From an uncultured Bacilli bacterium (GTDB lineage Bacteria > Bacillota_I > Bacilli_A > RF39 > UBA660): a DNA stretch of 64,000 nt. A program made the position numbers and the translations under genes. Location: the NCBI GenBank assembly GCA_934162285.1, contig CAKPHY010000002.1:1-64000 (forward strand), read 5' to 3'. Below the pieces are notes generated by a model. It was not told the origin of the DNA and searched no databases. It saw only the letters and a list, made by a program, of their open reading frames with translations. Below, piece after piece: positions 1 through 8,381 of this stretch; position 1 is the first letter of the stretch, and each line of letters begins with the position of its first letter.

Positions 1-31
1 AGATAAAAAATGATAAAAAAACAAGTATTTA

Positions 32-56
32 TGCCACTTGAGGTGGTATTTTCTTT
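32..56 (+). terminator. possible terminator of the gene left of the window
   Basis: A short CCAC/GTGG stem with a five-base loop is followed by a T-rich tail (tattttcttt). It would end a rightward transcript entering the window. The stem is only four pairs, so support is modest. Confidence 0.35.
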
Positions 57-58
57 AA

Positions 59-127
59 ACAACTGTCAAACTCGGGATGGATCCAATAAATGCTAAAGAA
101 TACGGATTAATTGACGAAATAATCTAG
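59..127 (+). pseudogene. ClpP C-terminal fragment (remnant)
   Basis: The reading frame ending at the TAG at 125-127 spells a 22-residue peptide ending MDPINAKEYGLIDEII. This closely resembles the conserved tail of the Clp protease proteolytic subunit (typically ...AKEYGLIDEVI). The frame is closed by a TAA at 56-58, has no start codon near, and follows a possible terminator. It is therefore more likely a leftover piece of a clpP copy than the end of an intact gene. The match is by eye over about 15 residues. A frameshifted real clpP entering from the left is the alternative. Confidence 0.45.
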
Positions 128-188
128 ATATAGGTTTACATTTTTCTTTTTTTTTGTTAAAATTTTATTAGAATAGAAGGTGTATAAT

Positions 189-458
189 ATGGAAGAAAAA
201 TTAACAGTAAAAACACGCGATGGTCAAACATGGGAAATATATGTTATTATGGAATTTCAAGTAGAAAATTATCCTGATGATTACATTGCATATACATTTG
301 GCGAAAAAAACGGAGAAAATGTTACTTCATTCATCTCCAAAATGAAAGAAGATAATAATACAATAATACTTGATTCCATTCAAGATCCTAAAGAATGGAC
401 AAATGTAAAAAGAACATTTGACGAACTTTTAAAAGATGGTGGTGAATTAGAATGCTAG
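189..458 (+). CDS. DUF1292 family small acidic protein (first of two)
   Basis: An 89-residue acidic protein with the DUF1292 (YrzB-like) layout: an N-terminal beta segment on a 'TRDGQTWEIYV' core, a central YIAYTF strand, an ISKMKE strand, and a C-terminal DPKEW...FDELL helix. The family is common in Firmicutes and its biochemical role is not established. I chose ATG 189 because AGAAGG at 175-180 sits 8 bases upstream; an in-frame GTG at 180 lacks a ribosome site. The stop overlaps the next gene by 7 bases. A paralogue with the same layout follows the next gene (1446-1721). Confidence 0.8.
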   Translation: MEEKLTVKTRDGQTWEIYVIMEFQVENYPDDYIAYTFGEKNGENVTSFISKMKEDNNTIILDSIQDPKEWTNVKRTFDELLKDGGELEC

Positions 459-1429
459 ATCTAAGATTTTATAATATATTAAAAGCAAATGGATGGCAAC
501 AAAATGAAATTGATAATTTTAATAATTATTACGATGAATTTTTAAAGGATAATGAGCCAGATTTCACATTATTCATGAATTACTTACACGAAAAAGGGTT
601 CAATAAAACAACATCTGAATTAATAAAAATTTATACAACATATAAAAAAGCAATGCAAACTAAAGTAAATACTAATAATCAAGCACCAATTCAAGAAGAT
701 GAACAAACTAAAGAAGAGCCAGAACAAATTCAAGATGAAGAAGATATAGAAGTTGAAACTCCAGAAGTTGAACCAGTATTAACTGACGAAATGAAAAAAG
801 ATCTAAAAAAGGCCAAAGATTCTCTTAGAAGATTCAAAAAAAATATCGAGCTAAAAGAGGCAGAATTAAAGGCTGAAACTGATCCTGCAAATAAAGAAGC
901 ATTAAAAAGTGAAATAAATGAATATAAAAAACATGCTAAACAATTATTCACTGAACGTATGAATGGATTAAAAACTAAACATGGATCTATAGAAGCATTT
1001 CAAAGAAAAATAGTTGACTTTGACAAATTTTATATTCCCGAAAACCAATCTAATCTTAAAGGTATAGATGACTTTAAAGATGAAAGAACAACTAAATGGA
1101 AAGAAAAACACAAAAAAGGATTTATTCTAACAAAGTTATCACCAAAATTAGATGTGGTAAAAGTAGAAAAACCAGATCTATTTAATAATTTAGCAAAAGC
1201 TGCAAATGCTGTAAAACAAGCTGCATTTGAGCAAGGTGTTAATAGTGAAGAATATCAAACATTAGCAAGACAATATATGGATACTCAAAAAGAAACATTA
1301 GGTAGAATGAAAAGCTGGAAAATTAACAGAGAACTTGGCAAACAATACATTTTAAAAAGTGGAAATCATATTGAAATACCAGAGTGGTTGCTTAATATGA
1401 CATTAATGGCAAAAACAAAAACTAAATAA
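452..1429 (+). CDS. uncharacterised 325-residue charged protein
   Basis: I do not recognise this protein. It has a helical N-terminal part (residues 1-75), a Glu/Gln/Pro-rich acidic linker (about 80-115), a strongly charged Lys/Glu helix likely to form a coiled coil (about 115-175), and a C-terminal part with aromatic and basic residues ending in a Lys/Thr tail. No signal peptide or membrane segment is visible. It overlaps the upstream DUF1292 gene and a second DUF1292 gene starts 16 bases after its stop, so the three form one operon. The placement suggests it works with the DUF1292 proteins; this is inference only. Confidence 0.7.
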   Translation: MLDLRFYNILKANGWQQNEIDNFNNYYDEFLKDNEPDFTLFMNYLHEKGFNKTTSELIKIYTTYKKAMQTKVNTNNQAPIQEDEQTKEEPEQIQDEEDIEVETPEVEPVLTDEMKKDLKKAKDSLRRFKKNIELKEAELKAETDPANKEALKSEINEYKKHAKQLFTERMNGLKTKHGSIEAFQRKIVDFDKFYIPENQSNLKGIDDFKDERTTKWKEKHKKGFILTKLSPKLDVVKVEKPDLFNNLAKAANAVKQAAFEQGVNSEEYQTLARQYMDTQKETLGRMKSWKINRELGKQYILKSGNHIEIPEWLLNMTLMAKTKTK

Positions 1430-1445
1430 AGAATTGAGGGATGAT

Positions 1446-1721
1446 ATGGATAATAAACTAGTAGTTTCAGGTGAAAATGGTGTTGAATACACTATTAAAG
1501 TAATTGATATTTTCTATTTAGATGAATATCCTGATAAAGAATACATTGCTTACACTTTTGAAGAACCAATTGATGAAGGCCATGTAAAAGGATACATTTC
1601 AATACTAAAAGAAAGTGACACCGATTTCTCTTTAATTGGAATATCAGATGATAAAGAATGGGAATTAGTTCAAAAGAAATTTAATGAAATTACCAAAAAC
1701 ATTGTTAATAAAGACGAATAA
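1446..1721 (+). CDS. DUF1292 family small acidic protein (second of two)
   Basis: A 91-residue protein with the same DUF1292 pattern as the gene at 189-458: ENGVEYTIKV strand, YIAYTFEEP strand, GYISILKE strand and a DDKEWELVQKKFNEI helix. ATG 1446 is chosen because GAGGG at 1436-1440 lies five bases upstream; the in-frame TTG at 1434 overlaps this site. It is the last gene of the three-gene operon and is followed directly by a hairpin terminator. The two DUF1292 copies are clearly divergent, so the duplication is old. Confidence 0.8.
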   Translation: MDNKLVVSGENGVEYTIKVIDIFYLDEYPDKEYIAYTFEEPIDEGHVKGYISILKESDTDFSLIGISDDKEWELVQKKFNEITKNIVNKDE

Positions 1722-1725
1722 AAAA

Positions 1726-1750
1726 ATGAGAGCAAAGCTTTCATTTTTTT
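1726..1750. terminator. bidirectional terminator
   Basis: An 8-pair stem (ATGAGAGC/GCTTTCAT, one GU pair) with an AAA loop is followed by seven T on the plus strand and preceded by six A. It can end the rightward DUF1292 operon and the leftward SASP-like ORF, whose stop codon lies within it. Confidence 0.75.
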
Positions 1751-1881
1751 TGAATTCTAACTAAACAATTATTAGTTTTTTTAACTTTATTAGGTTCATC
1801 AGGACCCAAAGTAACACCAAGCTCATGAGCAATTTCATTTTTCATTGCATCATAAGATTCTCGCAATTTTTTCTTAGGTAT
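1741..1881 (-). CDS. short SASP-like protein with apparent ATA start
   Basis: A 46-codon reading frame encodes a protein whose centre, YDAMKNEIAHELGVTLGPDE, matches the first conserved block of alpha/beta-type small acid-soluble spore proteins, including the EIA-x-E region cut by the germination protease GPR. The second family block (usually GGEITKRLV) is reduced to a CLVRIQKK tail, and the protein is shorter than the usual 60-75 residues. A strong site, GGAGGTG (1888-1894), sits six bases before an ATA codon at 1881-1879. An in-frame GTG at 1890 overlaps that site and is less likely. So either ATA is the start or the ATG start was lost by mutation. A gpr gene lies at 62.5 kb. The stop is TGA. 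Confidence 0.6.
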   Translation of the reverse strand: MPKKKLRESYDAMKNEIAHELGVTLGPDEPNKVKKTNNCLVRIQKK

Positions 1882-1929
1882 AAGACTCACCTCCACGTTA
1901 ATAGGATGAATAAAATACCAACAATAATA

Positions 1930-3102
1930 CTATAAATATTCATTAAATTTTTCAGTTAATTCGACTTTAAAAATATTATGATAACATTCATTAACTAAAG
2001 TTTCATAATCAAACTTACTTTCTTCTAATTCACATTTTTCAAGAGAAGGATTAATTACAGGATGTTTAGGTACAAAAATAGTACAACAATCTTCAAAAGG
2101 TAAAATACTCGTTTCATAAGTACTAATTTTTTTAGCAAGTTCAATTATTTCAATTTTATCATAACATACAACTGGTCTTAATACAGGCATTCTAACAACA
2201 TCATTCACAACATTCATACTGCTTAATGTTTGACTTGCAACTTGACCTACATTTTCACCATTTATGATAACTTTACAATGTCTTTTATGAGCAAATTTAG
2301 AAGCAATACGATACATCATTCTTCTTAAAATTGTAATGTTATAAGTAGGATCACAATTTTTATAAATTTCTTCTTGTAATTTAGTAAAAGGAACAACATA
2401 AAGTTTTATATTTCCCGAATATTCATTTAAAATAGAAACTAATTTTTTTACCTTTTCCCTAGCTTCTAAACTAGTATGAGGTATAGCTTCAAAATATAAA
2501 CATTCTAAACTTATTCCCCTTTTTAAAGATAAATAACCAGCAACCGGTGAATCAATTCCTCCACTTATCATAAGTAATCCCTTACCTTGAACACCAACAG
2601 GATAACCACCTACTCCCATTACTTCATCAGTATAAATAATTGTTTCGTTGCGTCTAATTTCAATATTAACAATTAACTCAGGATTATGAACATCTACTTT
2701 ACAAGTAAAATTTCTTAAAATAAAAGCTCCAATTTCTTTACTAACATCCATACTTTTAATAGGATAACTTTTATCTGATCTTTTAGTTTCAACTTTAAAA
2801 GTATTAAATTTCTTATTATTTAAATACTCAAACACTTTTGTTTTAATATCTTCTAAATTATTACCATCAAATCTTTCACATATAACTACACTATAAATAC
2901 CAAAAATATTTTTTATTTTATTGATAAAAGTTTCATCTATAATATCTGATTCAACAAACATTCTCGAATAATCATAAGTAATTTCAATTTTATAATCAAC
3001 TAAAGCATTTTTAATATTTTTTTCCAATAATTTAATAAAAGTTCCTCGATTATCACCCTTAGTTGTCAATTCACCATATTTAATCATTATTAATTTTTTC
3101 AT
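1930..3102 (-). CDS. thiI: tRNA 4-thiouridine synthase ThiI
   Basis: A 390-residue ThiI of the short form without a rhodanese domain. The order is an N-terminal ferredoxin-like domain, a THUMP domain (about 60-165), then the AANH/PP-loop ATPase domain with SGGIDSP near 180-186. The family adenylates U8 of tRNA and adds sulfur; it also supplies sulfur for thiamine in some bacteria. The C-terminal DCCTIFVPKHP stretch is typical of Firmicute ThiI. I start at the ATG at 3102, which follows AGGTG by five bases; the longer frame has no ribosome site. No thiamine genes are nearby, so the tRNA role is more likely. The SASP-like ORF lies 48 bases downstream. Confidence 0.93.
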   Translation of the reverse strand: MKKLIMIKYGELTTKGDNRGTFIKLLEKNIKNALVDYKIEITYDYSRMFVESDIIDETFINKIKNIFGIYSVVICERFDGNNLEDIKTKVFEYLNNKKFNTFKVETKRSDKSYPIKSMDVSKEIGAFILRNFTCKVDVHNPELIVNIEIRRNETIIYTDEVMGVGGYPVGVQGKGLLMISGGIDSPVAGYLSLKRGISLECLYFEAIPHTSLEAREKVKKLVSILNEYSGNIKLYVVPFTKLQEEIYKNCDPTYNITILRRMMYRIASKFAHKRHCKVIINGENVGQVASQTLSSMNVVNDVVRMPVLRPVVCYDKIEIIELAKKISTYETSILPFEDCCTIFVPKHPVINPSLEKCELEESKFDYETLVNECYHNIFKVELTEKFNEYL

Positions 3103-3137
3103 AAAATCACCTAGAAACATTATACTAAATAATAAAA

Positions 3138-3172
3138 AAAAGTAAACAACTTCTTTTTCAGATGTTTACTTT
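3138..3172 (-). terminator. terminator of ezrA
   Basis: On the minus strand an AAAGTAAACA/TGTTTACTTT stem follows the ezrA stop directly and runs into a T tract. The stem overlaps the last codon of ezrA. Confidence 0.75.
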
Positions 3173-4889
3173 ACTTTTTTTCAGCATACAAATTAATTAA
3201 TTTTTCATAAATACCCGGTTCAATTCTATTTAAACAGTTAATAGTAAGCTCGAGTGACTTACGATACTCACCCTTATTAAATAAAACCTCCGAATAAGTT
3301 AAATTCTTATCTAAACCATCAATATCATTACGATAACGATTACCATAAACAATCGCAAGTTCTGCAAATGTAGCATTCTTTACCAATTCTTTAGTTTTAG
3401 CAAATAACTTTAAACAAAGATCACGAGCAGTATCTACACGAGTATTTAAAATTGTAATTGTAATCGGCTTTTTATCTAATTCACGAATTATTTCCTTAAT
3501 AGCACTACTTGCTTCATTTAATTCAACATAATAAAATTTAGGAATAACTGGTAAATTACATTCATTAATAGTATTTTTAGATTGTTTTAAAATTCCTTTA
3601 ATTTCTTCAAGTTGTTCACGAGCTCTTGCTTCATCCTCTTTCATATTTCCTAAAGAATCCATAGAAAGATCTAAATGACTTTCAATTCTTTCAAGTCTAA
3701 CAATTAAATTTTCTATTTCTTTAGTTAATTGTGAATAAGCAAATTGATTATTACCAGTATAACTAAGTAATAATTTATAATCTTCGTTTAATGATTTCAA
3801 GTCTTCACGAACATTAACTAATATTTCAATATCCGTATCTGATAATTTATAATTTTGACGTAATTCTGATATCTTTTCAAACATATTTTTTACTAACTTA
3901 TTTGTACGATTAAGTTTAGTAACAAATACTTTATTAATATTATCATAATTTTCACGATTTAATTTTTCTTTTTCTAGATCAGCAAAAGTAGTATCAAAAT
4001 AATCACTTAAAACTTTAAGTTCAAATAAACTATCTTCTAAATTTAACATTTTACAACGTGTTATAATATCTTGAATTTTTTTATTAGCTTCATTAATATT
4101 ATAATCAATATTCATATAATCTAAAGGATAATTAGCATCAGTCATAGCTTTATAACTAGCTTTTAAATCTCTTATTTTACTAGGTAAAATATCAAATGCC
4201 AATAAAACAATTGAAGGAACTTCTTCTAAAACAACCGACATGTGTTTTAGCATTTCATCAATTATTCTAATGATTTTAGTAACTTCGGTATAATCATTTC
4301 TTTCCATTGCTCTTTCAAAGGCTTCAAACTTTTTAGTAATATTTTCAAATTGAACCGAGATTGAAGGAGCAATATCACGATAATCACTACGATTATCAAT
4401 AAATTTAGCATATAAATCACGATAATCAGCTTTAAGTTTAGTTATGATTACACGATTCTTTTCATCACTTGATGTTAAATCTCTAATTTCACCAAGCAAA
4501 TTTTCTGAATCTATTCTTACTTTATAAATAGCAATTTCTAATTTTGATAATTTTAAATTAACATTTTTAAAATCTTTTTGCTTTAATGTATAATCAGCAT
4601 CTAATAACATGTCATTTATAGTTGGAATTTCTTTTTCACGAATAGCTTTTAAACGCTCTTGCCAATTATTATAAAGTTCTTCTATTTTGTCATTTTTTAA
4701 AAACGTTTCAATTTTAGCCAATTCTGGAGTAATTGGCATACTAGCAATAGTATTTTTTTCTATATCTAAATCTTCTATTTTATTAGTAACTTTTTTATTA
4801 TAAAAATGGCGAATAATACAAATAACAGCAACAATTAATATTGCAGCTATTGCTACTATAGTAAATATGATTAAGGTAAAATTCTCCAC
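3171..4889 (-). CDS. ezrA: septation ring formation regulator EzrA
   Basis: A 572-residue protein with one N-terminal transmembrane helix (about residues 5-27), then an almost entirely helical cytoplasmic part with repeated coiled-coil segments, matching EzrA in topology and length (about 560-570). EzrA binds FtsZ and controls Z-ring number and placement, and links division to wall synthesis. It is restricted to Bacilli-type Firmicutes, which supports the taxonomic reading. The start is GTG at 4889, with AAAGGG nine bases upstream; an ATG two bases upstream is out of frame. thiI follows 68 bases downstream, after a terminator. Confidence 0.88.
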   Translation of the reverse strand: MENFTLIIFTIVAIAAILIVAVICIIRHFYNKKVTNKIEDLDIEKNTIASMPITPELAKIETFLKNDKIEELYNNWQERLKAIREKEIPTINDMLLDADYTLKQKDFKNVNLKLSKLEIAIYKVRIDSENLLGEIRDLTSSDEKNRVIITKLKADYRDLYAKFIDNRSDYRDIAPSISVQFENITKKFEAFERAMERNDYTEVTKIIRIIDEMLKHMSVVLEEVPSIVLLAFDILPSKIRDLKASYKAMTDANYPLDYMNIDYNINEANKKIQDIITRCKMLNLEDSLFELKVLSDYFDTTFADLEKEKLNRENYDNINKVFVTKLNRTNKLVKNMFEKISELRQNYKLSDTDIEILVNVREDLKSLNEDYKLLLSYTGNNQFAYSQLTKEIENLIVRLERIESHLDLSMDSLGNMKEDEARAREQLEEIKGILKQSKNTINECNLPVIPKFYYVELNEASSAIKEIIRELDKKPITITILNTRVDTARDLCLKLFAKTKELVKNATFAELAIVYGNRYRNDIDGLDKNLTYSEVLFNKGEYRKSLELTINCLNRIEPGIYEKLINLYAEKK

Positions 4890-5050
4890 ATAATCAAACC
4901 CTTTCTACTATTAATTCTATTTTACCACATTTTTCTATTTTTTTTGATATTTTTTTACATATTACCAAAATATTTGTCAAAAATAGCCTTATAAATATTT
5001 TAACAAACAAACAGTTAATAAAATATTTATAATAAAAACATAAATAAAAC
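4890..5050. other. AT-rich divergent intergenic region (ezrA / rpsD)
   Basis: This is the ezrA side of a 352-bp gap. It is almost pure A/T with no ORF or hairpin that I can support. The rpsD promoter and leader occupy the rest of the gap. Confidence 0.5.
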
Positions 5051-5079
5051 TTGACCAAAGAACATTTTTATAATATAAT
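5051..5079 (+). promoter_or_regulatory. sigma-A promoter of rpsD
   Basis: TTGACC (5051-5056), a 17-base spacer and a perfect TATAAT (5074-5079). Transcription would start near 5086. Confidence 0.8.
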
Positions 5080-5085
5080 CTATGC

Positions 5086-5230
5086 GTATGCACATTTACA
5101 GCGCTAATTTGAAGATTTTAACGCGTTTATTACAATTATGGTTATTAGTAACTTTAGCTGAAAAGCGAAAATATTTAAATAAACACCCTAAAATTTGACA
5201 AACTAGCCTCTCGTGTTCATAAGCGAAAGG
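5086..5230 (+). promoter_or_regulatory. rpsD leader, probable S4 autoregulatory region
   Basis: The transcript has an untranslated leader of about 150 bases before rpsD, richer in G and C than the flanks and with several possible pairings. In Bacillus, free S4 represses its own single-gene transcript through a structured leader. The length and position fit that arrangement, but I could not fold this sequence reliably, so the regulatory role is inference. Confidence 0.4.
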
Positions 5231-5241
5231 AGGAAAAAAAT

Positions 5242-5844
5242 ATGGCAAGATATACTGGCCCAAGCTACCGTAAATCAAGAAGATATGGTTTCTCTACTTT
5301 AGAAACAGGTAAAGAATTAACTAAAAAACCATATGCTCCAGGACAACATGGTAGTAAACGTGGTAAGAAATTATCAAACTATGGTGCTCAATTACAAGAA
5401 AAACAAAAAGTAAAATTCATGTATGGGTTAACTGAAAAGCAATTCCATAAAACTTTTGTTGAAGCTGGTAAATTAAGAGGCGTTCATGGTGAAGATTTCT
5501 TAAAATTATTAGAAAGTCGTTTAGACAATTTAGTTTATCGTATTGGATTCGCTACTACAAGACAAGGTGCGCGTCAACTTGTTAACCACGGACATGTAAC
5601 AGTTAATGGTAAAAAGGTAAATATTCCTTCATATCGTTGCGTTCCAGGTGATGTAATAGCTATTAAAGAACAATCTAAAGAACATCCAGTAGTTAAGAGT
5701 AGCTTAGAAGCAACTACTAAGAGAGTTGAATATGTTACTTATGATGAAGCTAAAATGGCTGGAACATACGTTAGATATCCAAGTAGAGATGAATTAAACA
5801 TTGATATCAATGAATCATTCATCGTAGAATTCTACAATAGATAG
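5242..5844 (+). CDS. rpsD: 30S ribosomal protein S4
   Basis: A 200-residue S4 with the typical start MARYTGPSYRKSRRYG, the N-terminal domain, and the S4 RNA-binding fold around residues 90-150 (LDNLVYRIGFA...ARQLVNHGHVTVNG). There is no Cys zinc motif, so this is the zinc-free form. S4 starts assembly of the 30S body. AAAGGAGG lies at the right distance before the ATG. It is a single-gene unit with its own promoter, long leader and terminator, as in Bacillus. Confidence 0.97.
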   Translation: MARYTGPSYRKSRRYGFSTLETGKELTKKPYAPGQHGSKRGKKLSNYGAQLQEKQKVKFMYGLTEKQFHKTFVEAGKLRGVHGEDFLKLLESRLDNLVYRIGFATTRQGARQLVNHGHVTVNGKKVNIPSYRCVPGDVIAIKEQSKEHPVVKSSLEATTKRVEYVTYDEAKMAGTYVRYPSRDELNIDINESFIVEFYNR

Positions 5845-5845
5845 T

Positions 5846-5872
5846 AAAAAAGAACCAAATGGTTCTTTTTTT
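5846..5872. terminator. bidirectional terminator between rpsD and tyrS
   Basis: AGAACC-AAAT-GGTTCT (5851-5866), with A's before and T's after, works on both strands for the two converging genes. Confidence 0.85.
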
Positions 5873-7100
5873 ATGCTATTTTTACTAAATAATATTTCTT
5901 TTTACCTTTTCTAATAACTGCAATTTTTTCATTTAAAGCAATACTTTTATTGATAACTAAATTTTCATCAGTTACTTTATCACCATTTATTGAAATCGAG
6001 CCACTATTTAAAAATTCTCTTACTTCTCTTCGACTTGAACAAATACCTGTATTAATTAATAATTCAATTAAAGTAGTTTCAACAGTTTCAAATGTTGGAA
6101 CACCTTTAAAACCAACTAATATATCATCATAAGAAAGATCTTTAATATTACCACTAAATAAAGATTCACTAATACGAACAGCATGTTCATATTCAGCACT
6201 ACCATGTAAATCCGTTATAATTTCTTTAGCAAGTGTTTTCTGACCAATACGCAAATGTGGTTCAGCATTATGTTTAGCAACAACATCCATTATTTCTTCT
6301 GGTGTTAAAAAAGTAAAAATCTTCAAATATGATTCAACCATTTTATCTGATGTATTAATTAAATATTGATACAATTCATAAGAAGAAGTCTTATTAATAT
6401 CTAACCATAAAGCATTACCTTCACTTTTACCAAATTTTTTACCATTTTCATCTAAAACTAAAGGCATTGTAAAAGCATAAGCATCTTTTCCTGTTTTCTT
6501 TTTAATCAATTCTAAACCAGTTGTAATATTTCCCCATTGATCAGAACCTTCAGCTTGCATAATACAATTCTTAGTTTCATACAAATGTAAAAAATCATAA
6601 CCTTGAATCATTGTATAAGCAAATTCTGCAAAGGTAATTCCCGTTTCTAAACGTCTACTTATAATATCTTTATCCAACATATAATTAACATTTATATATT
6701 TACCAGCCACTCTTAAAAACTCTGTAAAACTAAATTCTTTCATCCAATCATTATTATTAACAACTTCTGCACGGCCAGCAAAAATTTTATTAACTTGTGT
6801 TTTAATACATTCTAAATTATGGTTTAAAACATCTTTATCAATAATTTCACGTTCAGCAGTTGGACGAGGATCCCCAATTAAACCAGTTGCACCGCCTACT
6901 AAAAGAATAGGATGATGTCCAGCATTAGCAAGTCTTTTAGCTGTCAACAAACTAGAATAATGTCCTAGATGTAAACTATCAGCAGTCGGATCAGTTCCCC
7001 AATAAAAAGTAATTTTTTCTTCATTTAATTTTTTCTCAATATCAGCTCCAGCCACATCTTTAATAAGGCCACGCCATTTTAATTCTTCATATAATTTCAT
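5871..7100 (-). CDS. tyrS: tyrosyl-tRNA synthetase
   Basis: A 409-residue class I synthetase. The HIGH motif is HLGH (44-47) and the KMSKS motif is KFGKS (222-226); the anticodon-binding region follows and a C-terminal S4-like RNA-binding domain ends the protein (about 345-409). It charges tRNA-Tyr. It starts two bases after the deoC stop and is third in an operon headed by a T-box leader whose likely specifier is TAC (Tyr). The T-box therefore probably serves this gene, although two unrelated genes come first. Confidence 0.95.
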   Translation of the reverse strand: MKLYEELKWRGLIKDVAGADIEKKLNEEKITFYWGTDPTADSLHLGHYSSLLTAKRLANAGHHPILLVGGATGLIGDPRPTAEREIIDKDVLNHNLECIKTQVNKIFAGRAEVVNNNDWMKEFSFTEFLRVAGKYINVNYMLDKDIISRRLETGITFAEFAYTMIQGYDFLHLYETKNCIMQAEGSDQWGNITTGLELIKKKTGKDAYAFTMPLVLDENGKKFGKSEGNALWLDINKTSSYELYQYLINTSDKMVESYLKIFTFLTPEEIMDVVAKHNAEPHLRIGQKTLAKEIITDLHGSAEYEHAVRISESLFSGNIKDLSYDDILVGFKGVPTFETVETTLIELLINTGICSSRREVREFLNSGSISINGDKVTDENLVINKSIALNEKIAVIRKGKKKYYLVKIA

Positions 7101-7102
7101 AA

Positions 7103-7744
7103 CTATTTTCCTTTCAAAAAATCAATATTAGAAATACCCAAACGTGTTACTCCTCTTTCAAGTAAAGCATTAACCATTTCAATATCTCTAATGCCACCAC
7201 TAGCTTTTATTTCTAAAAATTCTTCCTTATACTTATTTATATTATCAATATCTTCTAAAATAACACCACGACTACCATAACCTGTTGATGTTTTGATAAA
7301 ACTAACAAAAGTTTCATTGCAAATTTCAACAATTTTTTTAAGTTCACTTTCATTCAAATAACACGTTTCCACAATTACTTTCAAAGTTTTACCATCTATT
7401 GAATCACGAACTTCTTCAATTTCTTGCTTTACATAATCATAATCTTTATTCTTTAAAGCATTAATATTAATAACTAAATCAATCTCTGTTGCCCCATCTT
7501 CAATAGCTTCTATTGCTTCAAGTGTTTTAACTCGTGTCGTATTAGCACCTAAAGGGAACCCAACAACAGCTGTTACTCCTATTGTACTATCCTTTAGAAT
7601 ACCTGCTACAAGTGGTACATAATAAGGATTTACACATACCGTTGCAACATGATACTTCATAGCTTCATCACATATCTTCTCAATATCTCTTATTGTCGCA
7701 GTTGGTTTTAAGCAAGTATAATCAACATATTTAAAATAATCCAT
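7103..7744 (-). CDS. deoC: deoxyribose-phosphate aldolase
   Basis: A 213-residue class I aldolase of the TIM-barrel DeoC family. The Schiff-base lysine is K151 in FIKTSTGYG, with EIDLVININ supplying the conserved Asp/Asn pair earlier in the barrel. It splits deoxyribose 5-phosphate into acetaldehyde and glyceraldehyde 3-phosphate in deoxynucleoside salvage. It is the middle gene of the T-box operon, nine bases after the HAD gene and two bases before tyrS. Finding it under amino-acid-type control is unusual. Confidence 0.95.
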   Translation of the reverse strand: MDYFKYVDYTCLKPTATIRDIEKICDEAMKYHVATVCVNPYYVPLVAGILKDSTIGVTAVVGFPLGANTTRVKTLEAIEAIEDGATEIDLVININALKNKDYDYVKQEIEEVRDSIDGKTLKVIVETCYLNESELKKIVEICNETFVSFIKTSTGYGSRGVILEDIDNINKYKEEFLEIKASGGIRDIEMVNALLERGVTRLGISNIDFLKGK

Positions 7745-7753
7745 AAATTCCTC

Positions 7754-8371
7754 CTATAATATATTTTTTAATTCTAAAACATTTTTAACAGTTTTACAAA
7801 TAGAACTATTATCATTAGTAACCCAAATAGCATTAAGACCAAGTTCTAAAGCCGGTTCAATATCAGCTTTAAAACAATCACCAACCATTAAACATTCCTT
7901 TACGTCAATATCCTTTATTACATTATCAAAAGCTTGTAAAGCAGGTTTTAAAGGATGCATATCACCACCACTAACAACTTTAAAATACTTTAAAATTTCG
8001 GCGTTTTTAAGTCTTGCTATTTGAACATCTGTAAACCAATTACTAAGAACATATAATTCATATTTACTACTCAAATAAGCTAATAATTGTTCTAATTCAA
8101 CGTTTTTTTCATAACAATTACCTTGTTCTTTTATAAGAGCATCAACAAAATCAACTTTAAAATCCGTTTGACAATGTAAATTGACATAATCTAAAAAATC
8201 AGTCTTACTACAACTTATATTATTTTGATCATAATTATCAATCACTTCATCAATTTGTTCTAAGCGATCTAAATAACCAAACTCCTCTAATACTTTTTTT
8301 AAAGCAAAAATATATTCTTTTTTCCACATCAACAAAGTATTATCCAGATCAAATATAATCCTTTTTACCAT
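7754..8371 (-). CDS. HAD family hydrolase (class IA phosphatase)
   Basis: A 205-residue HAD phosphatase. Motif I is FDLDNT near residues 7-12, motif II is the Ser of VLSNWF, and motif IV is VGDCFKADI. The helical cap between motifs I and II marks subclass IA. Such enzymes commonly dephosphorylate nucleoside or sugar phosphates; its position before deoC suggests nucleotide salvage, but the substrate cannot be read from the sequence. It is the first gene after the T-box leader. Confidence 0.85.
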   Translation of the reverse strand: MVKRIIFDLDNTLLMWKKEYIFALKKVLEEFGYLDRLEQIDEVIDNYDQNNISCSKTDFLDYVNLHCQTDFKVDFVDALIKEQGNCYEKNVELEQLLAYLSSKYELYVLSNWFTDVQIARLKNAEILKYFKVVSGGDMHPLKPALQAFDNVIKDIDVKECLMVGDCFKADIEPALELGLNAIWVTNDNSSICKTVKNVLELKNIL

Positions 8372-8381
8372 AAATCACCTC

